Source: Bacteroidia bacterium
Lineage (GTDB): Bacteria > Bacteroidota > Bacteroidia > Chitinophagales > Saprospiraceae
DNA length: 6,393 nt
Direction of reading: 5' to 3'
NCBI GenBank assembly: GCA_030432855.1
Contig: JAUILM010000352.1
Span: 1 to 6,393, forward strand
Within the stretch, counting starts at the first letter, position 1. Each line of letters starts with the position of its first letter. This document shows positions 1-6,267 of the stretch, one piece after another. The notes under the pieces are model-generated. The model was not told where the DNA came from. It was given only the letters and a program-made list of their open reading frames with translations, and ran no database searches. The position numbers and the translations under genes are program-made.

Positions 1-89
1 GGAGTTGATTCGGTCTCAGGTGCCTGAGCAAAAAGACTGAAGCCAATCAATGTAAATACAGTCACCAGGAAAAAACTCATATTATTCAT
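1..89 (-). CDS. Exported protein, N-terminal fragment (runs off window)
   Basis: Only the first 29 codons are present; the rest lies beyond the window's left edge. The translation starts MNNMSFFLVTVFTLIGFSLF and continues AQAPETESTP. This is a clear Sec signal peptide: a short polar start, a hydrophobic core over about residues 5-18, then a FAQA cleavage region followed by a polar, acidic, Ser/Thr/Pro-containing start of the mature protein. FAQ-type endings are common in Bacteroidota. A second in-frame Met at residue 4 (position 80) gives an equally good signal peptide, so the exact start is undecided. The gene is co-directional with the others but sits 130 bases beyond the DUF6090 remnant, so it may or may not share their transcript. 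The fragment gives no hint of function. Confidence 0.6.
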   Translation of the reverse strand, partial: MNNMSFFLVTVFTLIGFSLFAQAPETEST

Positions 90-219
90 TATAATGGTAT
101 TTGGTTTGATATGCTGGAGTGATAAATACAATCAGGTCAGGCTAGTTTGCTCCGCATTTAATGCTTAATTGTTCATATGGTGGTTTCATTTCTTCTAAAA
201 TACACTAAAACTACTTCTA
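90..219. other. Intergenic spacer, no gene seen
   Basis: This 130-base AT-rich spacer separates the DUF6090 remnant from the next exported-protein gene. It contains an 11-base palindrome, GCATT-T-AATGC, at 154-164. No T-run follows it on the minus strand, so it is not a convincing terminator. I found no clear Bacteroidota -33/-7 promoter (TTG with TAnnTTTG) on the minus strand. The nearest string is TATTTATC at about 122-129, which lacks a partner TTG at the right distance. Confidence 0.4.
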
Positions 220-507
220 TCATTCACTCATGGCCACAAAGAAAACTAAGTCATCCTGGAATTGCCTATAGTACTTTGTGTTCTTGATAAGTTGCCAATT
301 GTCGACCAGTAGTGCGGCCAGGATTTCAGGTCCGGACGCCTCTGCAACATAATCGGTGGGTTGAAACCCTACCCGGCCAGCTTTCGTACTCAAATGCCTG
401 TTCCGATGACCAACCAATACGATTTCTCTCAATGCATTAAGGTAATAATTAGCCAGGCGATTTTCCTCCACTAAGCTTTGTCTAATCTTTCGAAAGAATT
501 TGATCAT
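220..507 (-). pseudogene. Truncated, frameshifted second copy of DUF6090 gene
   Basis: The first 33 codons (MIKFFRKIRQ, then SLVEENRLANYY, to REIVLV) match the start of the neighbouring full-length DUF6090 gene. Hand alignment of 401-507 with 1160-1265 gives about 79% nucleotide identity and a single extra base in this copy, near 411-413. The insertion shifts the frame exactly where the membrane helix (VVIGILIALQ) should begin, and the helix is lost. Restoring the frame runs into TGA within a few codons, so sequence beyond the helix start has also diverged or been replaced. The shifted frame stays open for about 63 codons and ends ...DDLVFFVAMSE; I do not recognise that tail. A longer start at 534 (adding MRSIIKYRS) overlaps the upstream stop codon as ATGA, but the ATG at 507 is the one homologous to the intact copy. 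It is most likely a decayed tandem duplicate, though a translated chimeric protein of about 95 residues cannot be excluded. Confidence 0.65.
401..507 (-). repeat. Direct repeat copy B (DUF6090 N-terminal coding segment)
   Basis: This segment pairs with 1160-1265 in the same orientation. Codon-by-codon comparison found 22 substitutions plus one inserted base over about 107 columns. Many differences are at third positions (AAG/AAA, ATC/ATT, GTA/GTG), but several change residues. That pattern fits an old duplication or recombination between paralogues better than a recent one. Similarity stops abruptly at about 401. Confidence 0.75.
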
Positions 508-530
508 GGATCTGTACTTTATAATTGATC

Positions 531-1265
531 TCATAGAGAATTGGTGATCTTTAGGCTTAACTCCTGATTCCGGGTTATCAGATCTTGCAGTTCTTTTTTT
601 GCCTCAAAAGTTTTCAGGCGCGTTTCGAACAGGATCTGATCAAATTCCTCTGTCTTTAGCTGTTCTTTGAGTTTATCGGGTTTAATCATGCTATTGGTTC
701 GAATTTCGATATCCTCCTCCAGGACGGACATAGAATTCAAGATTCCATTATTTGCCAGAAAGGTTCTCAGCTTATCTATAATAATTCCCCTATACTCGTA
801 AACTGATTCACGAACATACTCTTCGGCCCTGAAATAGTCAATTATGCTGGCTTTTATCTCTTGATTTAGAATTTGGTTCATTTCATCGGCATGGTTTTCT
901 TTAGCGATCGGTCTGAAGAAAACTATCCATCGCAGATAGCCCAACTTATCCGGGTACTCCTGGACAGGGGCAATTGAATCGTTGGCTTCAAGAATAAGCT
1001 GATCAATGATCTTCAGTTGTCTTTCCAGCTCATTTACATTACCCATGAAATGTTTGGAATCATACTCCAGGGCATGCGAAAATTCTATCAGGAAGGAATG
1101 CTCGTTCCTAAGTTCCTTTTGTTTTTCATTCCAATTGTTTATTTGTAGTGCAATCAGAATTCCGATGACCACCAATACGATTTCTCCCATTGCGTAAAGA
1201 AGGTATTTGCCCAGTCGTTTTTCATCTACCAGTCGTTGTCTGATTTTTCGAAAGAACTTGATCAT
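531..1265 (-). CDS. DUF6090 family inner-membrane protein
   Basis: This 244-residue protein begins MIKFFRKIRQRLVDEKRLGK, followed by YLLYAMGEIVLVVIGILIAL and QINNWNE. That is the hallmark N-terminus of the DUF6090 family, which is widespread in Bacteroidota and has no assigned function. A basic amphipathic start (about residues 1-20) precedes one membrane helix (about 26-43) and a conserved NNWNE segment. The rest (about 46-244) is charged, largely helical and probably coiled-coil in parts (for example 46-90 and 195-240). The basic N-terminus suggests it stays in the cytoplasm with the helical domain outside, but topology is inferred. Its ATG overlaps the TGA of the S9 peptidase gene as ATGA, which implies co-transcription and probably translational coupling. 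A damaged copy of its N-terminal region lies immediately downstream. No catalytic motif is visible; a role as scaffold or partner of the upstream envelope hydrolases is speculation from position only. Confidence 0.9.
   Translation of the reverse strand: MIKFFRKIRQRLVDEKRLGKYLLYAMGEIVLVVIGILIALQINNWNEKQKELRNEHSFLIEFSHALEYDSKHFMGNVNELERQLKIIDQLILEANDSIAPVQEYPDKLGYLRWIVFFRPIAKENHADEMNQILNQEIKASIIDYFRAEEYVRESVYEYRGIIIDKLRTFLANNGILNSMSVLEEDIEIRTNSMIKPDKLKEQLKTEEFDQILFETRLKTFEAKKELQDLITRNQELSLKITNSL
1160..1265 (-). repeat. Direct repeat copy A (intact DUF6090 N-terminal coding segment)
   Basis: This is the intact partner of the repeat at 401-507, covering the start codon to the beginning of the membrane helix. 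Both copies share the opening ATGATCAA and the string TTCTTTCGAAA. The copy-to-copy distance is about 758 bases, essentially one DUF6090 gene length plus a short spacer, as expected for a tandem gene duplication. Confidence 0.75.
1262..1265 (-). other. ATGA stop/start overlap (translational coupling site)
   Basis: The S9 peptidase gene ends in codons for N-K-I followed by TGA, and the DUF6090 ATG shares three of these bases, giving ATGA. Such 4-base overlaps commonly let a terminating ribosome restart on the next gene. The DUF6090 start itself is well supported by the family N-terminus, so the overlap is real and not an artefact of start choice. Confidence 0.85.
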
Positions 1266-3409
1266 ATTTTATTGGTATTCATTCGATCAAGAATGAAGGC
1301 CTGCCATTCGGCTCTCTCTAGTAATGCATCACTCCGTGCACTCGATCCTCCATGTCCTGCTCCCATATGCATTCGTAGGAGCGTAAGTCCATCTTGATCA
1401 GTACGAAGCTCACGTATGCGGGCCACCCACTTAGCGGGCTCCCAAAACGACACCCTGGCATCATATAGTCCTCCGGTCGCCAGAATATCGGGATAGTCGA
1501 AGGCACCAATATTCTCATATGGTGCAAAGGATCGTATAGATTTGTAATATACTTCTTCCTGCGGATTGCCATATTCCGGATAGTCTAACTGCGTGACCGG
1601 GAGGGTGGAATCTAACATTGAATTCAGGCAGTCGACAAAGGGCACTTGTGCCACAACTACCTTGGCTACATCGGGCTTCAGATTGATGGCCGCTGAGACC
1701 AGAAGTCCTCCAGAGCTGCCACCCACCAACGCTAGATTGTCAGGGCTAGTGAATCCGGCTTCGAAGAGACCTTCAGCCGCCGCGACAAAATCGGTGAAGG
1801 TGACCAACGAGCGCTCCAGTTTTCCGGCATCGTGCCATCGTTTCCCATAGTATCCTCCTCCTCGGGGATGGGCGATGGCGATTGTAAATCCTCGCTCCAG
1901 TAAACTGGCAAAATCCCTGAAGACGTGATGTCCTGGTTCCATGATCACACCTATCGCACCATATCCGGTAAGTATGGTAGGGCAGGTACCATCATAGGCT
2001 ACCTTCTTGGGTCGTAGGAAGGTCACAGGAACTTTAGTGCCATCAGATGCCGTTCCGAAATGTACACCTGCTTCAAATTCAGTAACATCGAAAGCTGGCT
2101 TGCGCTGGAAAACGGTCGCGAGTTTCCTCCTTTCGGGGTTGTACTGATGAATGGCAAAGGCAGACAAGGGTCCGGAAGTGATCAAGCCTATTGCATCCCG
2201 GTCATATTCAGGACCCAGGTGAAAGGCAGTGAAGCCGGGATCAGGGGCATTAGGAACAATGTGTTCATCATTTCCATCATGCCGCATTACTCGGACCACT
2301 CGCCGCCCATCACGTCTCTCCTCAAAAACCAGCCAATCCTTAATCGCTGCAAATGTCCTTATTTCGACACCCGTTTGTTCGGGGACCACTAATTCCCAGG
2401 GATGATCTCCCCAGCCCTCTACTTTTCTTCGGACAAGTTGGCCGTCTCTGGCCCCATTCCCATCATTCACCACATAAAACCATCCTCCATGCGCATCAGT
2501 CCTTAGATGCTGGATATCGATAACCCGAATGCTATCTTCAAGAGTGACGATTTCAAGCGGATTTCTATCTGTATCTAATGCGTCGATTGCTAGAATGCGA
2601 GATGCATCATCCGCCTTCGAATGGACAAAAATCCATTCATCAGTACGTGCCGATTGTACATCTACCCAGAACCGGCCATCCAACTCCTGAAATAATCGAA
2701 TGTCTGTATCGGGATCACTTCCAATGTTGTGTTTCCACACTTCACTGGGACGTTGTGTTGCGTCCGGTCGTGTATAATATAATGATGCGTTGTCTTGACT
2801 CCAGGCCAATGCGTAGGCTGAGACCTCCTCAGGGTGAATCAATCGGTTCCATGTACCATCGAGAGCCCGTATGCGCAATGCAGCGATATCATCACCATTC
2901 GTATCTTCCAGAAAGGCAACCAGAGTTCCGTCAGGACTTACCGCATGGTGAGGCACATTGTAGTAATCATGTCCTTTGGCAAGCTGATTGAGGTCCAGAA
3001 CAATTTCCTCACTTCCACCCTGGATGGGTCTTCGTAGATAGACGGGATATTCCAATGAAGCTTCTTCCCGGTCAAAGTACTCATACTGACCATCTGGTTC
3101 CGGAGGAAATTCCTCTGACTCTGGCACCTGCGATTTCATCTCTTCCCACAATCGATCTCTGAGCAAATGAGTACTGGCCAGGACGGCATCAGTATAGGCA
3201 TTTTCCAGTTCGAGATGTGCAGTTACCGACGAATCTTCGATATTGCCCATCCAGCTATAAGGATCAATCCGCGTATCTCCAAACAGAGTAGTTTCAACCG
3301 GCCTTTTTTCGACCATGGGTGGAGATGGATTTTCTCTATTGCATGAAATGAGTAGAAAAAACAGTATTAATCCATACCATAAAAATGGTTGGATCGTATA
3401 TTTTTCCAT
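1262..3409 (-). CDS. S9A prolyl oligopeptidase family lipoprotein (oligopeptidase B-like)
   Basis: Numbered from the ATG at 3409 the protein has 715 residues. It is a serine peptidase that should cut short peptides, with access gated by an N-terminal beta-propeller. Residues 1-23 form a lipoprotein signal (hydrophobic WYGLILFFLLISC, lipobox LISC, Cys23). The mature part starts CNRENP and shows no obvious acidic surface-export signal, so a periplasm-facing membrane anchor is likely. The propeller domain spans about 35-440 and opens with the oligopeptidase B-like FGDTRIDPYSWM; the alpha/beta-hydrolase domain spans about 475-712. The triad is Ser565 in GGSSGG, Asp650 in LYDARVSFWEPAKW and His686 in GAGHGG. 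VAQVPFVDCLNSMLD and EYGNP also match oligopeptidase B. An in-frame ATG at 3475 adds 22 residues but would bury the signal; the 3409 start leaves a mature length close to enteric oligopeptidase B (about 690). The stop overlaps the next gene's ATG. Cleavage after Arg/Lys is inferred; parts of the specificity region differ from what I remember. Confidence 0.92.
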   Translation of the reverse strand: MEKYTIQPFLWYGLILFFLLISCNRENPSPPMVEKRPVETTLFGDTRIDPYSWMGNIEDSSVTAHLELENAYTDAVLASTHLLRDRLWEEMKSQVPESEEFPPEPDGQYEYFDREEASLEYPVYLRRPIQGGSEEIVLDLNQLAKGHDYYNVPHHAVSPDGTLVAFLEDTNGDDIAALRIRALDGTWNRLIHPEEVSAYALAWSQDNASLYYTRPDATQRPSEVWKHNIGSDPDTDIRLFQELDGRFWVDVQSARTDEWIFVHSKADDASRILAIDALDTDRNPLEIVTLEDSIRVIDIQHLRTDAHGGWFYVVNDGNGARDGQLVRRKVEGWGDHPWELVVPEQTGVEIRTFAAIKDWLVFEERRDGRRVVRVMRHDGNDEHIVPNAPDPGFTAFHLGPEYDRDAIGLITSGPLSAFAIHQYNPERRKLATVFQRKPAFDVTEFEAGVHFGTASDGTKVPVTFLRPKKVAYDGTCPTILTGYGAIGVIMEPGHHVFRDFASLLERGFTIAIAHPRGGGYYGKRWHDAGKLERSLVTFTDFVAAAEGLFEAGFTSPDNLALVGGSSGGLLVSAAINLKPDVAKVVVAQVPFVDCLNSMLDSTLPVTQLDYPEYGNPQEEVYYKSIRSFAPYENIGAFDYPDILATGGLYDARVSFWEPAKWVARIRELRTDQDGLTLLRMHMGAGHGGSSARSDALLERAEWQAFILDRMNTNKI

Positions 3410-3520
3410 CGCCCAGGAAGGCATGATATGATTAAACTCAGTTCGGGTATTCATCATTATTTTGAAGTAGTGCATCAGAGGCGTATTCTGCTAATACTTT
3501 TTCTTACTAGTGGTCAAAAT

Positions 3521-5233
3521 TTATTCAACCCGTTCAAAAATCGTGGTTTCCCGATATACCCTTTGTACCTTGAGCGGCTTACCATCTTCCATTTCGAAAA
3601 TAATCTGACAGTTGGGACAGTCGAGCAGGCCAAATGTGTCGTTTCCCTTGTATAGCAGCTGTGATGGACCGGTCCATTGAGAGTATTCATCTTTAAGATA
3701 ATGAATGCCATTTAGTTTAAATAGTGAGAGTATTTTGCCGGCGTCTTCTGTATCGTATTCTCCTGCAAATTTCTCAAAATCGGCATGGGTCAGACTGAGT
3801 TCGAAAGCGAAAGCATTGGGCTTTATTTGACTCAGACAAGAGGTATCTATTGCCTGTAGGTCTGATGATGCCACAAATTGTGATATTATATCAAAGCGGC
3901 AGGTGCCGTCAGAGCTGGCATGTCCCTGATAGGGTAAAACAAAGTGGCAACTTCTTTCCGGAAACGCATTTCGAATCTGTTCTCCCATCCGGATAGGTGT
4001 ATTCGCATCATTCTCTCCTGTCAATATTAAAATGGGAGAATTTCCCTCGAGCGACTCATCTAACCAATCTGCTGCGGGCATTTCCATCCAAAGGGCACAG
4101 GCTTTTTTCTTCTCTTCCGCTATGGCACCCTGGGTAAAGAGCGCTGCCGAATTTTCCTGATATTCGAATCGATCAATTTCTTCAGGGCAGAACTGACTTA
4201 GAAAAACGGGCATATCAAGACTCAAACTACCTCCGGCAACAATGAGAGGGGCATAGTTGCCTTCGTAGGCCCGATGGATGAGCAGAGGAACTGCTTCATT
4301 GGCATTGCCATTGAGTATTTGATGACCTACGATTCTTCGAAATAGTAAATCATCCATGGTGATCATCTTACTTCCACCATTTTCCAATTCATACTCCAGC
4401 TGTACAGGATTTTGTTTTAATCTGTCTCTCGTTTCATATAGTTCTTGTTGGAAATTTGGATAATGCTTATGGCATATGGAATCATTTTCACATCGCTGAA
4501 AAAGAATTTCCAATTGCTCTTGAATGGCGATATCCATTTCATTTACATAGTCAAAGCCTGGAGGCACACATCCTTGCACCGTCAGTGTTCTCACTCTATC
4601 TGGATACGTTTTCATGTATTCCAGACCTACCCTTACACCGTAAGAAATGCCGTAGAAATCAAATTGCTCAAGACCCAGCCAATGCCTCACCTGATCATAA
4701 TCACTCACTACACCCTGTGTGTTATAGAGATGCAGGTTTTCCTTCCCCCGTACCTCTTCCAGGCATTCCCGGATTAAGTCTTCATCATACGCCAGGGCAT
4801 AGGAGTAGGGTTTTAAAGAGTCCATCGCAGCACATCGAATATTGGATGCACCTGTACCTCGATCATCAATCAGGACCACATCACGTGTGTTTCGGATTTC
4901 GTCAGCGGTGCTTCCAGGCCTGATGAACCATACTTTGCTTTTCGCGTCAGACCCATTTCCACCCCAGTGTAAGGTAAAGGCAGAGGCATCCGGATTTTTA
5001 GTTTTGCTTGGGAGTACCACCACTTCGATGGGTATCTTTTTCCCCTGATTCGATGTGTAGTCTTCATAAACTTCCAGAATACCACACAATACTTTTTCCG
5101 AATACCCGGGTAGGGCGCATTCTTCCAGCATGGGATACCTTTCTGTGGCTGCGGACAGAAGACTGTCTGAAATTTGTGACTTTCCTGAAATAGAAATCGA
5201 CAGGATGAATAGTAGTACTAGATGCTTTCTCAT
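3521..5233 (-). CDS. Exported S33-type alpha/beta hydrolase (tripeptidyl-aminopeptidase-like) with C-terminal domain
   Basis: This 570-residue protein has a Sec signal peptide (MRKHLVLLFILSISISGKSQ, cleavage probably around 17-20) and no lipobox Cys, so it is probably periplasmic or secreted. The family signature begins with CALPGYSEKVLCGILEVYEDY (split here as CALPGYSEKVLC, residues 39-50, then GILEVYEDY), as in S33 proline iminopeptidase and tripeptidyl-aminopeptidase relatives. Oxyanion-region motifs are HWGGNG (89-94) and DDRGTG (123-128). The triad is Ser197 in GISYG, Asp409 in TGENDANTP and His438 in YQGHAS. The likely reaction is removal of short peptides or residues from peptide N-termini; ester or amide hydrolysis is possible. 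Residues about 485-570 form an extra beta-rich domain (FEKFAGEYD...), resembling those appended to Bacteroidota hydrolases. There are 14 cysteines, including C39/C50, C248/C254, C429/C445 and a CPNC motif at 539-542, suggesting disulfides outside the cytoplasm. The start at 5233 gives the signal peptide; the ATG at 5240 is out of frame. It lies 49 bases after the esterase gene. Confidence 0.9.
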   Translation of the reverse strand: MRKHLVLLFILSISISGKSQISDSLLSAATERYPMLEECALPGYSEKVLCGILEVYEDYTSNQGKKIPIEVVVLPSKTKNPDASAFTLHWGGNGSDAKSKVWFIRPGSTADEIRNTRDVVLIDDRGTGASNIRCAAMDSLKPYSYALAYDEDLIRECLEEVRGKENLHLYNTQGVVSDYDQVRHWLGLEQFDFYGISYGVRVGLEYMKTYPDRVRTLTVQGCVPPGFDYVNEMDIAIQEQLEILFQRCENDSICHKHYPNFQQELYETRDRLKQNPVQLEYELENGGSKMITMDDLLFRRIVGHQILNGNANEAVPLLIHRAYEGNYAPLIVAGGSLSLDMPVFLSQFCPEEIDRFEYQENSAALFTQGAIAEEKKKACALWMEMPAADWLDESLEGNSPILILTGENDANTPIRMGEQIRNAFPERSCHFVLPYQGHASSDGTCRFDIISQFVASSDLQAIDTSCLSQIKPNAFAFELSLTHADFEKFAGEYDTEDAGKILSLFKLNGIHYLKDEYSQWTGPSQLLYKGNDTFGLLDCPNCQIIFEMEDGKPLKVQRVYRETTIFERVE

Positions 5234-5240
5234 TTTTCAT

Positions 5241-5257
5241 TTTTTTATAATAAAAAA
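5241..5257. repeat. AT-only inverted repeat ahead of the S33 gene
   Basis: The plus strand reads TTTTTTAT-A-ATAAAAAA, a perfect 8-base inverted repeat around one central base, 8 to 24 bases upstream of the S33 start codon and within the 49-base gap after the esterase gene. The stem is AT only, so an RNA hairpin would be weak. It could be a feeble attenuator between the two genes. More simply, it may be the A-rich, unstructured translation start region typical of Bacteroidota. Confidence 0.45.
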
Positions 5258-5282
5258 TCAGTATTGGGTATGATCACCGGAT

Positions 5283-6173
5283 CTAAAGTGTTGTTAAGAA
5301 TTCGAAAATCCTTACATAAGCTTCCTTTAATTCCTCATCACTCGGACTATGAAGGCCATCTGGAATATATTCAACATGGTCCTTCTCTTCATTTAATAGG
5401 GAAATAAATTTTCTAAAAGTCTCGGACGGTATTTGATCATCCCTTCCTCCGTGCCATAGAAAGATCGGCGGATCGTATTTGTCAAAATATGTGATAGGCT
5501 CATAAATCGATAATTGTTCTTTTGCTGTATAATCATCATGAGAGGGAAAAAGAGCGCTTCCGATTTCACGAAATAGTGCATTCTCGTGATCCATGAAAAC
5601 CTTTTCTACGACATCAAGTCCATCTACAGGTCCCGAAAAGTTGATAATACCGAGTATGTTGATTCCGTCCTCTAGTTTATCGGGATATTCCGGGTTGTTT
5701 TGTGAAAGGCCCACGTTGGTGGCTATTTGAGCTCCGGCAGAAAATCCGGTCAGTATGATATTATTCAGGTTCAATGTATACTCTCCGTTATTGGCCTTCA
5801 AAAAGTTTAGGGCATTCGTGAGATCTGCTGTGGCAATTGGGATTCCTCTCTTTATTCTGTAGTTCATGTTGACTACGTTATACCCCTTTGCCAGGTAAGG
5901 CTCAATGTATCTTTCCTCTGCTGTCTTGTCACTCAGATAATATCCTCCACCATGCAGAAAGACAATGGTAAGGTTCTTTGCCGAAGTGGATGCTGCATTT
6001 TTAGAAAGGTAGATGTCCATGTTTTGTTGTGCATCTGACCCATATGAAACATCCTGCAGAATGTCATAGGCTCCAGCTATCTTGTCGCTCGATGTAAGTG
6101 AGGAGGCAAGTCTTTTTGAGCACGACGTGGTAATGATTGGAAGAAAGAAGAGAATGAAAATTGATTTCTTCAT
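5283..6173 (-). CDS. Lipoprotein alpha/beta hydrolase, BD-FAE/carboxylesterase type
   Basis: This 296-residue protein starts MKKSIFILFFLPIITTSC, a lipoprotein signal with lipobox TTSC and Cys18. The mature start CSKRLA has no acidic surface-export pattern, so a periplasm-facing anchor is most likely. The hydrolase domain covers about residues 40-295. It includes the early strand VSYGSDAQQNMDIYL usual in this family, the oxyanion motif HGGGYY (74-79), nucleophile Ser145 in GFSAGA, probable acid Asp245 in HGGRDDQIP and base His275 in DGLHSPS. This places it with BD-FAE-like and hormone-sensitive-lipase-type esterases, which cleave acetyl, feruloyl or other small esters; the substrate cannot be read from sequence. 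Length is normal for the family and nothing is truncated. An in-frame TAA five codons upstream of the ATG at 6173 fixes the start. It is the first gene of the apparent hydrolase cluster. Confidence 0.92.
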   Translation of the reverse strand: MKKSIFILFFLPIITTSCSKRLASSLTSSDKIAGAYDILQDVSYGSDAQQNMDIYLSKNAASTSAKNLTIVFLHGGGYYLSDKTAEERYIEPYLAKGYNVVNMNYRIKRGIPIATADLTNALNFLKANNGEYTLNLNNIILTGFSAGAQIATNVGLSQNNPEYPDKLEDGINILGIINFSGPVDGLDVVEKVFMDHENALFREIGSALFPSHDDYTAKEQLSIYEPITYFDKYDPPIFLWHGGRDDQIPSETFRKFISLLNEEKDHVEYIPDGLHSPSDEELKEAYVRIFEFLTTL

Positions 6174-6195
6174 GTGGGGCAGCGCTTACTGTCAT

Positions 6196-6206
6196 TGTAA
6201 GTTACA
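6196..6206. promoter_or_regulatory. Palindrome TGTAA-G-TTACA, possible operator
   Basis: This 11-base perfect palindrome has five-base arms around one base and lies 23 to 33 bases upstream of the esterase start codon. The partial -7-like string TAACTTAC falls across it, so a bound regulator would be well placed to block transcription. One such site is expected by chance in a few hundred bases, so evidence for function is thin. Confidence 0.25.
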
Positions 6207-6255
6207 CTTTTTGGGGTTTTCATGGCGAGGGAAAAGTCAGGCTATTGCTTCTCGA

Positions 6256-6267
6256 TTCTGATCAGAA
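6256..6267. promoter_or_regulatory. Palindrome TTCTGATCAGAA, possible operator
   Basis: This 12-base perfect palindrome has no spacer and lies about 83 to 94 bases upstream of the esterase start. Overlapping arms CTTCT (6248-6252) and AGAAG (6264-6268) offer an alternative hairpin. About one or two perfect 12-base palindromes are expected by chance in a window this size, so only its position in the leader makes it noteworthy. No regulator is encoded in the window. Confidence 0.25.

Noticed and set aside
154..164. GCATT-T-AATGC as a terminator for the cluster
   Set aside because: The stem is short and AT-rich, and no U-run follows it on the transcribed strand.
1006..1197. Plus-strand 63-codon frame opposite the DUF6090 gene
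   Set aside because: It is the antisense of the membrane helix and coiled region; the family match is on the minus strand.
1593..3037. Several plus-strand open frames opposite the S9A gene (for example 2060-2392 and 2578-2991)
   Set aside because: They lie wholly inside a well-supported gene with intact catalytic motifs, and their translations look like random antisense products with no signal, domain or start context.
4445..5193. Plus-strand open frames opposite the S33 gene
   Set aside because: They overlap one another in different frames, are His/Pro-rich in the manner of antisense translation, and contradict the clear S33 gene on the other strand.
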